From positions 64,573 through 105,758 of the forward strand of contig JAFZWF010000014.1 in assembly GCA_017617435.1 (NCBI GenBank): a DNA stretch of 41,186 nt, read 5' to 3'. Source of the DNA: Bacilli bacterium (GTDB lineage: Bacteria; Bacillota_I; Bacilli_A; RF39; UBA660). Of the stretch, positions 23,532-33,444 are shown in pieces. A program made the position numbers and the translations under genes. Position 1 is the first letter of the stretch; the number at the start of each line of letters is the position of its first letter. Below the pieces are notes generated by a model. That model did not search any database. It was not told the origin of the DNA and saw only the letters and a list, made by a program, of their open reading frames with translations.

Positions 23532-23555
23532 AAAAGATAGATTAATCTATCTTTT
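23532..23555 (-). terminator. Terminator after lemA
   Basis: A perfect 24-bp palindrome AAAAGATAGATT/AATCTATCTTTT with T-run on the minus strand; overlaps the lemA stop. It separates lemA from ffh. Confidence 0.7.
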
Positions 23556-24072
23556 AAAATTTAACCTTAACTTCTTCTGTTGCAAATGATAAAAGTTCCA
23601 TAGGTCTTGCACCTATAAAAAGTGCAAAAATCATATGAGGAAATTTTTGTATCTTAGTATTATAGTTTGTGACATCATTTATATAAAGTCTACGGGAAGC
23701 AGCTATTTCATTTTCAACTTTAGTAAGTTGTTTTTGAAGATGTAAAAAGTTTTCTGATGCTTTTAATTTAGGATAATTTTCTGTTAAAGCTAGAAGTTTA
23801 TTATAGGTATTATTTAATTTTTCTCCTGCTTTATAATCTCCATCATCAAAACTGTTTCTAAGTTTTACAATGTTTTCTAAAGTTTCTCCTTCATATTTTG
23901 TATACCCTTTTATAGTTTCAATTAGATTAGGTATTAAATCAAATCTTTTTTTCAAAAACACATCAATTGTTGAATATGATCTTTTAGCTCTATTTTTTAA
24001 ATATATAATTGAGTTAAACTCTAAAAATAAAAGTAATACTATTACTCCAATAATAACTACAAATGGTGTCAT
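23554..24072 (-). CDS. LemA family membrane protein
   Basis: 172 residues. One N-terminal membrane helix (residues 3-20) and then a helical bundle with the LemA block FDLIPNLIETIKGYTKYEGETLENIVKLRNSF and FPHMIFALFIGARP near the end. Its start overlaps the stop of the DUF3137 gene (TAATG), a sign of coupled translation. LemA proteins are often paired with DUF3137 or Htpx-like partners; function is unclear. Confidence 0.93.
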   Translation of the reverse strand: MTPFVVIIGVIVLLLFLEFNSIIYLKNRAKRSYSTIDVFLKKRFDLIPNLIETIKGYTKYEGETLENIVKLRNSFDDGDYKAGEKLNNTYNKLLALTENYPKLKASENFLHLQKQLTKVENEIAASRRLYINDVTNYNTKIQKFPHMIFALFIGARPMELLSFATEEVKVKF

Positions 24073-25055
24073 TATACATCAAACTCCTCTATCTCTTTAA
24101 TAAAATTCTCCATAATTTTTAAAACGCTATCAATAACTGCTAAGCTTTTACCAACCATAATAGCTTCTTTTTCTGGATTAGAAAAAGAAAAATTAAATAA
24201 TGCTCCAGTATAAAGTCTTATGTAAAGTAAATTATTATGTATTTTTACTTCACAATATATTCCTGTTTCATTATATAAATCTATCATCTTAGATGTAACA
24301 TCTGGTGTTAAAAGTCTCATAGCTTTTATTTTATCATCGGTGAATACATCATATATTTTTTCAAAAGCTTCGTTATCAATTGTAATATATTTATCTCTTG
24401 AAAAAAGTTTAATTCTATTATTACAAATATTAATGAAGCAATCCAAACTCTTATCTAATGTAACTTTAGAAAATGTTCCATGAAAGATAGTTGTATAGTG
24501 TGTATGACCATCTTTGTCAGTGTGTCTTCTTTCTGTATGAACTTCAGACATAATAAAGTCATAACCACATACTTTACCTTCCATATAATCATCACTATGA
24601 TATCTATCATAGCCTTCAAATCTTGCTTCTCTATAAATGCTTGAGCTAATACCAACTTTATGATCATATTTTAAATCTTTATAATTATCTTTTAGTATAC
24701 TTGGAATTATTTCATCAAAAATTACATTATCTTTTTCACCCTTAAAAATTAAAATAACTAATATAATTGCAAATGCAATAATTATATATACTGCAAAATA
24801 TCCAAGAGTATGTAAAAAGCAAAAAGATGCAAATAATGCGATTAATAAAGCACCTTTAATTGCTGATAAAAAATTATGTTTTTTTCTTTGTTCACTTAAT
24901 TTTTCATTATTAGCAATTAATTTGTATGCGTCATTTTTGTATTTTTCTGATTCTTCAACATTTATTTTTACTTTTTTACTTTTACTTGTAAATATAGAAA
25001 CTAAAATAACAATAAAAATACCTAAATATATAAATATAAATATATATGGAAACAT
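24072..25055 (-). CDS. DUF3137 membrane protein
   Basis: 327 residues from the ATG at 25055, 9 nt behind AAGGA (ATGs at 25061 and 25064 are nearly on top of the site). One N-terminal membrane helix, then two further hydrophobic helices around residues 65-105. The cytosolic domain with EVHTERRHTDKDGHTHYTTIFHG is typical of DUF3137. Partner of lemA; both lie inside the ftsY-ylxM-ffh cluster. Confidence 0.85.
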   Translation of the reverse strand: MFPYIFIFIYLGIFIVILVSIFTSKSKKVKINVEESEKYKNDAYKLIANNEKLSEQRKKHNFLSAIKGALLIALFASFCFLHTLGYFAVYIIIAFAIILVILIFKGEKDNVIFDEIIPSILKDNYKDLKYDHKVGISSSIYREARFEGYDRYHSDDYMEGKVCGYDFIMSEVHTERRHTDKDGHTHYTTIFHGTFSKVTLDKSLDCFINICNNRIKLFSRDKYITIDNEAFEKIYDVFTDDKIKAMRLLTPDVTSKMIDLYNETGIYCEVKIHNNLLYIRLYTGALFNFSFSNPEKEAIMVGKSLAVIDSVLKIMENFIKEIEEFDV

Positions 25056-25067
25056 TTGCATCATTCC

Positions 25068-25367
25068 TTATAATAAAACTACTTCACTTATTTTCTTTTT
25101 TATTTCTTCAATATTATTCTCATTTATTAAATCTTTTAAGTTTTTAACAATTTGATATTTATGAATCTTAGATTCATAATAGTCTAGTTTTTCAATAACA
25201 TTTTTTACCATTTTTGAAACAGCAGCTCGACTTATTTTTTTATTATCCGCAATTTCAGATAATGATAAATCTTCAAAGTAATAATCTTTAAAAGCTTCTA
25301 CTTCTTTATCGGTAAGTAAATTTTCATATATTTCAAAAAGTTCATTATAATATACTAAATCTTCCAT
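25068..25367 (-). CDS. ylxM: YlxM-like SRP-associated HTH protein
   Basis: 99 residues, UPF0122/YlxM family. Sigma-like helix-turn-helix: LLTDKEVEAFKDYYFEDLSLSEIADNKKISRAAVSKMV. YlxM stands beside ffh and ftsY in most Firmicutes and binds SRP in some. The start codon follows the ftsY stop directly. Confidence 0.92.
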   Translation of the reverse strand: MEDLVYYNELFEIYENLLTDKEVEAFKDYYFEDLSLSEIADNKKISRAAVSKMVKNVIEKLDYYESKIHKYQIVKNLKDLINENNIEEIKKKISEVVLL

Positions 25368-26366
25368 CTACATCATATCCTTAAATAAACCATAAATATA
25401 GTTTTCAATATCAAATGTTTTTAAATCTGTCATTTTTTCGCCAAGGCCAATAAATTTAACAGGTATATTAACTTCTTCTTTAATTGCAAGGACTATACCA
25501 CCTTTGGCAGTTCCATCAAGTTTTGTTAATACAATTCCAGTAATGTTTGTTATTTCTTTAAATGCTTTTGCTTGAATGATGCCATTTTGACCTGTTGATG
25601 CATCAATTACTAAAAGAGTTTCATGAGGAGCACCATCTACATGCATTCCGATTACTTTATTTATTTTTTCGAGTTCATTCATTAGATTAACTTTATTTTG
25701 AAGTCTTCCTGCTGTATCAATAAATACTATATCAACATTTTCTTCTTTTGCTTTAACAAGACCGTCATAAACAACAGATGCCGGATCTTTTTCATCGGTT
25801 CCTAAAAATAAACATCCTAATCTATCAGCCCACTCATTTAGTTGTGTTACTGCTCCTGCTCTAAAAGTGTCTGCCCCAATCATCATTACTTTTTTACCTT
25901 CATTTTGATATTTATATGCAAGCTTAGCAATAGTTGTTGTTTTTCCAACACCATTTACACCAACCATTAAAATAACTGTAGGGCCTTTTTCTTGAATATT
26001 AATTTTATCTGATAGTGATTCACCATTAACGTAAACAATAAATAATTCATCAACAATAACTTCATTTAAATATTTTGTATCAGAAATATTTTCTTGTTTA
26101 ACTCTTTTTCTAAGCCTATCCATAAAATTCATTACGGTATTAACACCTAAATCAGCATTAATTAATATTTCTTCAAGTTCTTCAAAATATTCTTCAGATA
26201 CTTTATTAAATTTAATTCCTAAAACAGATAGCTTTGAAACAAATTCTTTTCTAGTTTTTTCAAGTCCTTCATCATATTTTTTTATTTCTTCTTGCTTCTC
26301 TTTTGAAGCATTTTCAACTTCTTTATTTTTATTTAATATATTTTTAATTTTATTAAAAAATCCCAT
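25368..26366 (-). CDS. ftsY: SRP receptor FtsY
   Basis: 332 residues, GGGAGG before the ATG. Short Lys/Glu-rich A region, then the NG domain: GVNGVGKTTTIAKLA, DTFRAGA, DTAGRLQNK, TKLDGTAKGG. GTPase receptor of the signal recognition particle on the membrane. First gene of the cluster on the minus strand. Confidence 0.97.
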   Translation of the reverse strand: MGFFNKIKNILNKNKEVENASKEKQEEIKKYDEGLEKTRKEFVSKLSVLGIKFNKVSEEYFEELEEILINADLGVNTVMNFMDRLRKRVKQENISDTKYLNEVIVDELFIVYVNGESLSDKINIQEKGPTVILMVGVNGVGKTTTIAKLAYKYQNEGKKVMMIGADTFRAGAVTQLNEWADRLGCLFLGTDEKDPASVVYDGLVKAKEENVDIVFIDTAGRLQNKVNLMNELEKINKVIGMHVDGAPHETLLVIDASTGQNGIIQAKAFKEITNITGIVLTKLDGTAKGGIVLAIKEEVNIPVKFIGLGEKMTDLKTFDIENYIYGLFKDMM

Positions 26367-26439
26367 CTTAACTGCCTCCCTTTTGTGTGTTTACATAATT
26401 ATAACATAATATTAAAACTAATGGGAATTATTAATATAC

Positions 26440-26468
26440 TAGACAAAAAGGCTGTTTTATGGTATACT
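26440..26468 (+). promoter_or_regulatory. Promoter of the RNase J gene
   Basis: TAGACA (26440-26445), 17-bp spacer and TATACT (26463-26468), 48 bp before the start codon. Confidence 0.6.
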
Positions 26469-26515
26469 TTCTTATAGTTATTTAACTTTAATTTAACAAG
26501 AAAGAAGAGATAAAA

Positions 26516-28189
26516 ATGAAAAATGACGGACAAACTACGTCTGTAATTGCTTTAGGTGGTTTAGGCGAAGTTGGTAAAAATATGTATGTAATAAATCATG
26601 ATGATGAAATCATTATCATTGATGCTGGAGTTATGTTTCCTGAAGATGAACTTTTAGGAGTTGACTACGTTATTCAAGATTTTACATACTTAAAACAAAA
26701 TGAAAATAAAATTAAAGCTTTAATTATAACTCATGGTCACGAAGATCATATTGGTGGTATACCATTTTTACTTCAAAGTGTAAAAATTCCTGTTATATAT
26801 GCATCACCTATTGCTAAAGACTTAATAAATAAAAAGTTGGAAGATAGAGATATCCACTTTGAAAATATTGAAACTATAACTTTAGATACATATATAAAGT
26901 TTAAACATTTTGAAGTAGAGTTTGTTAATACTACTCACTCTATTCCAGAAAGTTATGCTATTGTTGTTCATACGCCAAATGGTATAGTGTTCCACACAGG
27001 AGACTTTAAATTCGACTTAACACCAATTGGACCTATGGCAAACATTCATAAGATGGCTAAACTTGGTGAAGAAGGAGTTAAACTTTTATTAAGCGATTCA
27101 ACAAATGCCCTTTCTCCTGGTTTTTCACCTTCTGAAAGTGAAGTTGACGATACTTTAAATGATATTATTTCGAGACACTATGGAAGAATAATTATTGCAA
27201 CCTTTGCATCAAATATATACCGCGTTAAACATATTGTTGAAACATGTAAAAAGAATAATCGTAAAATAATTACATTTGGTCGCAGTATGGAAAATGCAAT
27301 TGAAATTGCACTTAATAACGGTCTTATAACTGATAGATCAATGTTTATTGATAATAATCAAGCAAAAAACTTAAAGAAAAACGAAATTTGTGTTTTATGT
27401 ACCGGATCTCAAGGGGAACCACTAGCTGCCCTATCTAGAATTGCAAGTGGTATACATAAGCAAATTCAACTACAGCCAGATGATTTAGTAGTCTTTTCAT
27501 CATCACCTATTCCAGGAAATGCAGCTGGAATAAATAGAGTTATTAATAAACTATATTTAAAAGGTGTAAGAGTTTATACTAATACTGAATTTACAAACAT
27601 TCATACATCAGGACATGCAAAAGCAGATGAACTTAGATGGATGCTTAGATTAATTAAACCTGAATATTTTATGCCAATTCATGGTGAGTACAGAATGCTT
27701 ACAGAACATGGTAATATTGCTCAAACATGTGGTATGGAAAAAGATAATATTTTAATTTGTCAAAATGGTGATGTTGTTGAACTATCAAATAGTGGTGCAA
27801 AGAAAAATGGACGTGTTCAAGCTGGTGATGTATATGTTGATGGATCAAGAATTGGTGATATTGGTTCAGTTGTTATAAAAGATAGAAAACTTATGAGTCA
27901 CGATGGTATTTTAGTTACTATTTTAAATATAAATCCTCTAACAAGAACACTTTTAATTAAACCTAATGTAACAACAAGAGGATTTATTATGGTAAATGAA
28001 AACCAAGCTCTAGTAAATCAAATAGAAAACAAGATTTCTGAAATTGTTAAAGAATTCTTAGCTAATAATCCATATAGCTATCTTGATATTAAAAATCAAA
28101 TAATTTTAGAACTTCATCCATTTATAAATGAACTTACTGGTAGAAGGCCTATAATTCTCCCAGTTATCATGGAAGTAAAACAATCATAA
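26516..28189 (+). CDS. rnj: Ribonuclease J
   Basis: 557 residues, metallo-beta-lactamase/beta-CASP fold. The zinc motif THGHEDHIGG is at residues 72-81, the second metal residues in HTGDFKFD and STN, the beta-CASP part in TFASNIYRV and SSPIPGN, and the last His in PIHGEYRML. 5'-to-3' exonuclease and endonuclease acting in mRNA decay. Whether it is J1 or J2 cannot be decided; only one is seen here. Together with rny the window has two core parts of the Firmicute degradosome. Confidence 0.95.
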   Translation: MKNDGQTTSVIALGGLGEVGKNMYVINHDDEIIIIDAGVMFPEDELLGVDYVIQDFTYLKQNENKIKALIITHGHEDHIGGIPFLLQSVKIPVIYASPIAKDLINKKLEDRDIHFENIETITLDTYIKFKHFEVEFVNTTHSIPESYAIVVHTPNGIVFHTGDFKFDLTPIGPMANIHKMAKLGEEGVKLLLSDSTNALSPGFSPSESEVDDTLNDIISRHYGRIIIATFASNIYRVKHIVETCKKNNRKIITFGRSMENAIEIALNNGLITDRSMFIDNNQAKNLKKNEICVLCTGSQGEPLAALSRIASGIHKQIQLQPDDLVVFSSSPIPGNAAGINRVINKLYLKGVRVYTNTEFTNIHTSGHAKADELRWMLRLIKPEYFMPIHGEYRMLTEHGNIAQTCGMEKDNILICQNGDVVELSNSGAKKNGRVQAGDVYVDGSRIGDIGSVVIKDRKLMSHDGILVTILNINPLTRTLLIKPNVTTRGFIMVNENQALVNQIENKISEIVKEFLANNPYSYLDIKNQIILELHPFINELTGRRPIILPVIMEVKQS

Positions 28190-28220
28190 AAAAAATTGCA
28201 TTTAAACAATGCAATTTTTT
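28187..28220. terminator. Two-way terminator between convergent genes
   Basis: AAAAAATTGCATT pairs with AATGCAATTTTTT around a 5-nt loop. It serves rnj (plus) and the HerA-like gene (minus), which converge. Confidence 0.8.
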
Positions 28221-29977
28221 TAATACCATAATTTATTAACATCAACACTTTCACTTTTTGGAGATGGGTCAGGCATTCTTAGTTTAACAAATGTTGGTAA
28301 CTGAAATGCGCTACCAAATACTAAAGCATTACCTGGTGATAGAGATTTAATGCGTCTTAATGATTCGTGATTTACATTAATTGAAATACTTTCAATTAAT
28401 TTTAAATCTTCTGGATGGAAAATTCTAAATACAATATAGTTAGAGCACTGTGATAAAACGGTTGTAGTTAGTTCAGAAGGTCTTTGAGTTATCATTCCAA
28501 GAATAATACCATACTTTCTTCCTTCTTTACATATACGACCAAATATATTATATCCTAAAAGTTTAACATCTAAATCCTCTTGAATATATCTATGGGCTTC
28601 TTCTAAAACAATGTGAACTGGGAAGCTTCCGCGATCTTCTAATTTTGATGAATATTCAAAGAACATTCTTGAATAAATTTTTACAATATTTTTTGCAAAA
28701 CGATCATCAACATTATTTAAATTAATATTTACGAGCTGAGCATTATCACCATTACTTGCAGTAAATAAATCTTTAATAAAGTCTTCTCTAGATATATATC
28801 TATCCATTGTGAAATATTTTTTATATTCACTATTAATAATATTTAAAACTCTATTTTTAAGTAAATTGTTACTTTCATATGAAGATTGACTATTAATTGT
28901 TCCTTCACTTACTAGGGCAAATTCAAGAGCGTAATAAAAGTCTTCTAGTGAATAATTGAAATCAAATATAGGGACAAGTTCTTCAGAATTTACTTTAGTA
29001 TATTTTTGAAGTTCATCAATAACTAAATTAATGGCAGCTATTTTACCTTGATCATCTATATTTAAGCACTGTCTTAATGTACGATTATATCCAGGCTGGC
29101 TTATAGTTGTATTCAAACTTAATTCATCAGTGTTATATGATGTTAAAACGGCAACAATTTGGTCTCTTATCTGTGATGAGTTACGACCACTAGATAAAAT
29201 ATCCATTATACACTTAGCTATGATTTCATTTTTATATTTTGTTAAATCACTATGTCCTGAATTAAAAATATAAAGAAGTTTTAAAGTCTTTTTAATAACA
29301 TGCATTTGACTAGTTGAATCAGCATTAAGTAAAAGTGTGTAGTCATCTTCATCTAATAAGAATAGAGGTATTTTTAAGACTTCATCATCATTTACTTCTC
29401 TAAATTCAGTAGTATATTTTTTAAAATTTAATGTCGGCGTTAAATTAAGTGAATCAAATGCTTGATTATATTCGCCATAAGCATCAAATAATAGTATGTG
29501 TGCCTTTTCGGGAACTTGATTATTTTTTTCTTTAAAAACATTTTGGAATATTCTTGCAACACCACAAGATTTACCATATCCAGAGTTACCTAGTATAGCA
29601 AAGTGATTTGCAAAAAATGTTTTCATACTTGCATTTACTTTATAGCCTTTATAAATAGGTGACTCACCTATTTCAAATTCACCTGCAAAATCATTTTGAT
29701 GTCCAATTAAAAGTTCAAGTTCACTTTTATATAAAAATCTTATATTTTCACAAACTGATGGCTTTTTTGTTAAACCTTGAGTAAAAATATTATTAGTTAT
29801 TTCTCCTACAAGATTGATTGTTATGGTTTCGTTAGTTATATCAACTATTTCACCAACTATATTTCGATCTTCCTCAGGTATAATTACATGATAATTTAAG
29901 CACTGCAAACTAACCTTATTTGTAAGGTTTTTAATTATTACAGTATTTTCGTCGATTTTAATAAGTTCACCAAACAT
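28220..29977 (-). CDS. HerA-like DUF87 ATPase
   Basis: 585 residues. N-terminal HAS-barrel-like beta region (1-100), Walker A GNSGYGKSCG near residue 130, Walker B HIVLEEAHRYI near 454 and the RecA/FtsK-fold ends ITQRPSE and CSNYIVFRIFHPED. HerA ATPases are hexameric DNA translocases; in bacteria many pair with a NurA or SIR2 nuclease in defence, while others are lone housekeeping copies. No nuclease partner is adjacent. Role undetermined. Confidence 0.87.
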   Translation of the reverse strand: MFGELIKIDENTVIIKNLTNKVSLQCLNYHVIIPEEDRNIVGEIVDITNETITINLVGEITNNIFTQGLTKKPSVCENIRFLYKSELELLIGHQNDFAGEFEIGESPIYKGYKVNASMKTFFANHFAILGNSGYGKSCGVARIFQNVFKEKNNQVPEKAHILLFDAYGEYNQAFDSLNLTPTLNFKKYTTEFREVNDDEVLKIPLFLLDEDDYTLLLNADSTSQMHVIKKTLKLLYIFNSGHSDLTKYKNEIIAKCIMDILSSGRNSSQIRDQIVAVLTSYNTDELSLNTTISQPGYNRTLRQCLNIDDQGKIAAINLVIDELQKYTKVNSEELVPIFDFNYSLEDFYYALEFALVSEGTINSQSSYESNNLLKNRVLNIINSEYKKYFTMDRYISREDFIKDLFTASNGDNAQLVNINLNNVDDRFAKNIVKIYSRMFFEYSSKLEDRGSFPVHIVLEEAHRYIQEDLDVKLLGYNIFGRICKEGRKYGIILGMITQRPSELTTTVLSQCSNYIVFRIFHPEDLKLIESISINVNHESLRRIKSLSPGNALVFGSAFQLPTFVKLRMPDPSPKSESVDVNKLWY

Positions 29978-30023
29978 CTAATCAACCTTCTATTCTATGG
30001 TTAATTATATCAAAGAAATTATA

Positions 30024-30054
30024 AAAAAACAAACCATAAATAGGTTTGTTTTTT
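30024..30054 (-). terminator. Terminator after rny
   Basis: A 12-bp stem, 30024-30035 with 30043-30054, including AACAAACC/GGTTTGTT, T-run on the minus strand, 5 bp after the stop. Confidence 0.8.
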
Positions 30055-30058
30055 AAAA

Positions 30059-31609
30059 TTATTTTGCTTCTTCTTGAGCTCTTGTCTCACGAACAACAGT
30101 TATTTTTATTGTTCCAGGATATTGCATTTCTGCCTCGATTTTTTCTTTCATCATTCTTGCAATTTTATGTGAAGTTAAATCATCAACTTCCTCTGGTTTA
30201 ACAATAACTCTAACTTCTCTACCTGCTTGCATTGCATACGTTTTTTCAACACCATCATAAGAGTTTCCAATTTCTTCAAGTTGTTCAAGTCTTTTAATAT
30301 AATTTTCTAAACTATCATTTCTTGCTCCAGGTCTAGCAGCAGATAAAGTATCGGCAACTTGAACTAATACAGAAATAGTTGAATCTTGTTTTGCATCTCC
30401 ATGGTGTGATGCGATTGAATTAATTACAATTTCATCTTCATGATATTTTTTGGCGATATCAACACCAATATCAACGTGACTTCCTTCAACTTCTGAATCA
30501 ATTGCTTTACCAATATCATGTAAAAGTCCAGCTCGTTTAGCTAGGTTAATATTTTCACCTAACTCAGATGCCATAAGACCACATAATCTTGCAACTTCCT
30601 TAGAATGTTGTAAAACATTTTGACCATAACTGGTTCTAAAGTTTAGTCTACCAATTAATGCAACTAACTCTGGATCTACCTTAGTAAGTCCTAAATCATA
30701 AATTGCTTCGTTACCAAGTTCAGTTACTTTAGTATTCATGTCTTTACATACTTTATCGTATACTTCTTCAATTCTTCCTGGATGAATACGACCATCTTTA
30801 ATTAAAGTTTCAATAGTTATTTTTGCAATTTCTCTTCTGTATGGATCAAATGAAGAAATAACAATTGCTTCAGGTGTATCATCAATAATTAAATCTACTC
30901 CTGTAACAGATTCAATTGTTCTAATATTTCTTCCTTCACGACCAATTAATCTGCCTTTCATTTCATCATTAGGTAAAATAATTGTTGAGACTGTTTGTTC
31001 ACCTACAACGTCTTCAGCGTATCTTTGCATAGATGAAACAATTAAGTCTTTTGCTTTGTCATGAGCTACAAGCTTTGCTTCAGCTTCTTTTTCTTTAATA
31101 AACTCAGTCATTTCTCTTTCCATAGTTGACTCAAGTTTTTTCATAATCATATCTTTAGCTTTTTCTTTGCTCATGCCAGAAATTTTTTCAAGTTCAACAA
31201 GTTCTTGTTTAATAAGTTCATCCATTTTAACTTCTTTTTCTTGAACTTCTTTTTGTTTTTTCATTAAATTATTTTCTTTTTCATCAAGCATTTGGTCACG
31301 TTTTTGTAGTGATTCTTCACGCTTGTCTAAACTACCCTCACGTGCTAAAAGACGTGATTCAGCTTCTTTACTTTCAGCCTTTTTTTCTTTAATTTCGGCA
31401 TCAAGTTCTTGTTTTAATTTATAAGATTCTTCTTTTAATTCCAAAAGAGCATCTCTTCGATGCTTATCTGCTTCTTTCTTTGCTTCTTCAATAATTTTAT
31501 TTGCATTTCTATTTACATTTTTATTTTTTAATAAATTGACAACAAAAATTGCAATTCCACCAACAAAAAGTCCAATAACAAGAGCTAAAATGGGATTTAA
31601 ATCAGCCAT
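30059..31609 (-). CDS. rny: Ribonuclease Y
   Basis: 516 residues from the ATG at 31609 behind TTGGAGGATAAA; an in-frame ATG 33 bp upstream has no good site. N-terminal membrane helix (LALVIGLFVGGIAIFVVNLL), a coiled coil of Lys/Glu to about 190, a KH domain (GRLIGREGRNIRTIESVTGV) and an HD domain (LLHDIGKAID, SHHGD). Membrane-bound endoribonuclease that starts mRNA decay. Confidence 0.96.
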   Translation of the reverse strand: MADLNPILALVIGLFVGGIAIFVVNLLKNKNVNRNANKIIEEAKKEADKHRRDALLELKEESYKLKQELDAEIKEKKAESKEAESRLLAREGSLDKREESLQKRDQMLDEKENNLMKKQKEVQEKEVKMDELIKQELVELEKISGMSKEKAKDMIMKKLESTMEREMTEFIKEKEAEAKLVAHDKAKDLIVSSMQRYAEDVVGEQTVSTIILPNDEMKGRLIGREGRNIRTIESVTGVDLIIDDTPEAIVISSFDPYRREIAKITIETLIKDGRIHPGRIEEVYDKVCKDMNTKVTELGNEAIYDLGLTKVDPELVALIGRLNFRTSYGQNVLQHSKEVARLCGLMASELGENINLAKRAGLLHDIGKAIDSEVEGSHVDIGVDIAKKYHEDEIVINSIASHHGDAKQDSTISVLVQVADTLSAARPGARNDSLENYIKRLEQLEEIGNSYDGVEKTYAMQAGREVRVIVKPEEVDDLTSHKIARMMKEKIEAEMQYPGTIKITVVRETRAQEEAK

Positions 31610-31689
31610 TTTATCCTCCAATATATCTAATAGGTCTTTCATACCTACAAGTTTATTATAATGATATTTTAAAATTATATCAAGAAAAA

Positions 31690-31710
31690 AGAAAAGTAAA
31701 ATTTACTTTC
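31690..31710 (-). terminator. Weak terminator after recA
   Basis: GAAAGTAAA and TTTACTTTT can pair around a short loop, followed by a T-rich stretch on the minus strand, directly at the recA stop. Confidence 0.5.
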
Positions 31711-32700
31711 CTAATTATCAAAATTATAGTGATCTCGAATCTTTTTTAAAATAGTTTCTTTTATTTCAGGATTATTTTTTAAGTATAGTTTTGTATTTTC
31801 TTTTCCTTGTCCAATTTTGTTTCCTTCATAAGAATACCACGCACCACTTTTATCGATTATTCCAATGTCAGATGCAATATCAATTATCTCTCCTTCTTTG
31901 GAAATTCCCTCTCCATACATTAAGTCGACAACAGCTGCTTTAAATGGAGGAGCAACCTTGTTTTTTACTACTTTTATAGTTACGCGATTTCCTATAATTT
32001 TATCGCCATTTTTAATAGATTCTGCTTTTCTAATGTCAAGTCTGATACTTGAGTAAAATTTTAAAGCTCTTCCACCTGGTGTTGTTTCGGGGTTTCCAAA
32101 TAGAACTCCAACTTTTTCCCTTAATTGATTTATAAAAATACATATTGTATTTGTTTTACTTATTGCTCCTGATAGTGTTCTTAGTGCTTGTGACATCATT
32201 CTAGCTTGAAGACCAACATGAGAATCACCAATATCTCCTTCAAGTTCTGCTTGAGGTACAAGAGCAGCGACCGAATCTACAACTATAATGTTGACAGCTT
32301 CACTTTGAACTAAAGCTTTGCAAATTTCAAGTGCTTGCTCGCCAGTATCTGGTTGTGACAATAATAAATCGTTAATATTTACACCTAGATTTTTTGCATA
32401 TATCGGATCAAGTGCATGCTCAGCATCAATAAATGCTGCTGTACCACCATTTTTTTGTACTTCAGCAATAGCGTGAAGCGCAAGAGTTGTTTTCCCTGAT
32501 GATTCAGGACCAAAAATTTCAATTATTCTTCCTTTTGGAAAACCACCAACACCTATTGCTATATCAAGAGAAAGTGAGCCAGTTGATTCTACTTCTGTTT
32601 TTACATGCTCTTCTTCTCCCAATTTCATAATTGAACCGGCTCCAAATTGTTTTTCTATATCTTTCATTACTTGATCTAAAAGTTTATTTTTATCTTTCAT
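31711..32700 (-). CDS. recA: Recombinase RecA
   Basis: 329 residues, AAGGAG before the ATG. Walker A GPESSGKT at 64-71, Walker [11 protein letters not shown], loop L1 [21 protein letters not shown], loop L2 region [30 protein letters not shown]. Strand exchange and SOS induction. The C-terminal acidic tail is short. No clear LexA-type operator is seen upstream. DGR retrohoming in the known systems does not need RecA. Confidence 0.98.
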   Translation of the reverse strand: MKDKNKLLDQVMKDIEKQFGAGSIMKLGEEEHVKTEVESTGSLSLDIAIGVGGFPKGRIIEIFGPESSGKTTLALHAIAEVQKNGGTAAFIDAEHALDPIYAKNLGVNINDLLLSQPDTGEQALEICKALVQSEAVNIIVVDSVAALVPQAELEGDIGDSHVGLQARMMSQALRTLSGAISKTNTICIFINQLREKVGVLFGNPETTPGGRALKFYSSIRLDIRKAESIKNGDKIIGNRVTIKVVKNKVAPPFKAAVVDLMYGEGISKEGEIIDIASDIGIIDKSGAWYSYEGNKIGQGKENTKLYLKNNPEIKETILKKIRDHYNFDN

Positions 32701-32793
32701 AAAAATTCTCCTTAATAATCCGACATCTTTATATTACAAAAATTAATAACATTTAACAAATATAAAAAACTTATTTATATATCATTATTATGA

Positions 32794-32836
32794 CACAAAA
32801 AAACCATTTTTTATATATCAAAAATGGTTTTTTGTG
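32794..32836 (-). terminator. Terminator after pgsA
   Basis: A long stem with one bulge: CACA-A7-CCATTTTT pairs with AAAAATGG-T6-GTG. Lies right at the pgsA stop. Confidence 0.75.
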
Positions 32837-32837
32837 A

Positions 32838-33434
32838 TTATCTATCATATAAAAATAATTCTTTACTATTATTAAAATATTGAATACCAGAAATAACTGA
32901 TAATATTGTTGCTATAATAAGTAGTACGCTAGCAACAGGAATTCCAAAAAGTTCGAATGGTAAATTATATAACATTGTTAAACTTAAACCTACCATCATA
33001 CATATTGTTTTTAGTTTTCCTAAAATGCTTGCTGCAACAACTTTTCCTTTATTTCCACTTATCATTTTGCATGAATCAACAATTGTATCTCTTGTAATAA
33101 TTACAACAGGAATAATTATTGAAATCATTCCTTCATAAGCAAGAATAATTAAAACACCATTAACTAATATTTTATCAGCAATAGCATCCATTACTTTTCC
33201 AAAATCAGTAACTAAATTACGACTTCTTGCAATATGTCCATCAAGGAAATCTGAAAATGATCCTATCATGAATAAAACACCTGCAATAATCATTTTTAAA
33301 CTAACAATTATATGCCCATCAATAGTATACATTGGAAAATTTATACCCATTTCTTCCCATGGAAGAAGTAAAAGTATTAAAACAAATAAAGATATAAAAA
33401 TTCTAGTTACAGTTATCTTATTAGGTAAATTCAT
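32838..33434 (-). CDS. pgsA: CDP-diacylglycerol--glycerol-3-phosphate phosphatidyltransferase
   Basis: 198 residues with about five membrane helices. The CDP-alcohol phosphotransferase motif D-G-x2-A-R-x8-G-x3-D-x3-D is complete in DGHIARSRNLVTDFGKVMDAIAD. Makes phosphatidylglycerol phosphate, the first step to PG and cardiolipin. It follows the RodZ-like gene by 10 bp, an order common in Firmicutes (ymfM-pgsA-recA-rny), and recA and rny do follow here. Confidence 0.94.
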   Translation of the reverse strand: MNLPNKITVTRIFISLFVLILLLLPWEEMGINFPMYTIDGHIIVSLKMIIAGVLFMIGSFSDFLDGHIARSRNLVTDFGKVMDAIADKILVNGVLIILAYEGMISIIIPVVIITRDTIVDSCKMISGNKGKVVAASILGKLKTICMMVGLSLTMLYNLPFELFGIPVASVLLIIATILSVISGIQYFNNSKELFLYDR

Positions 33435-33444
33435 AAAACACCTT

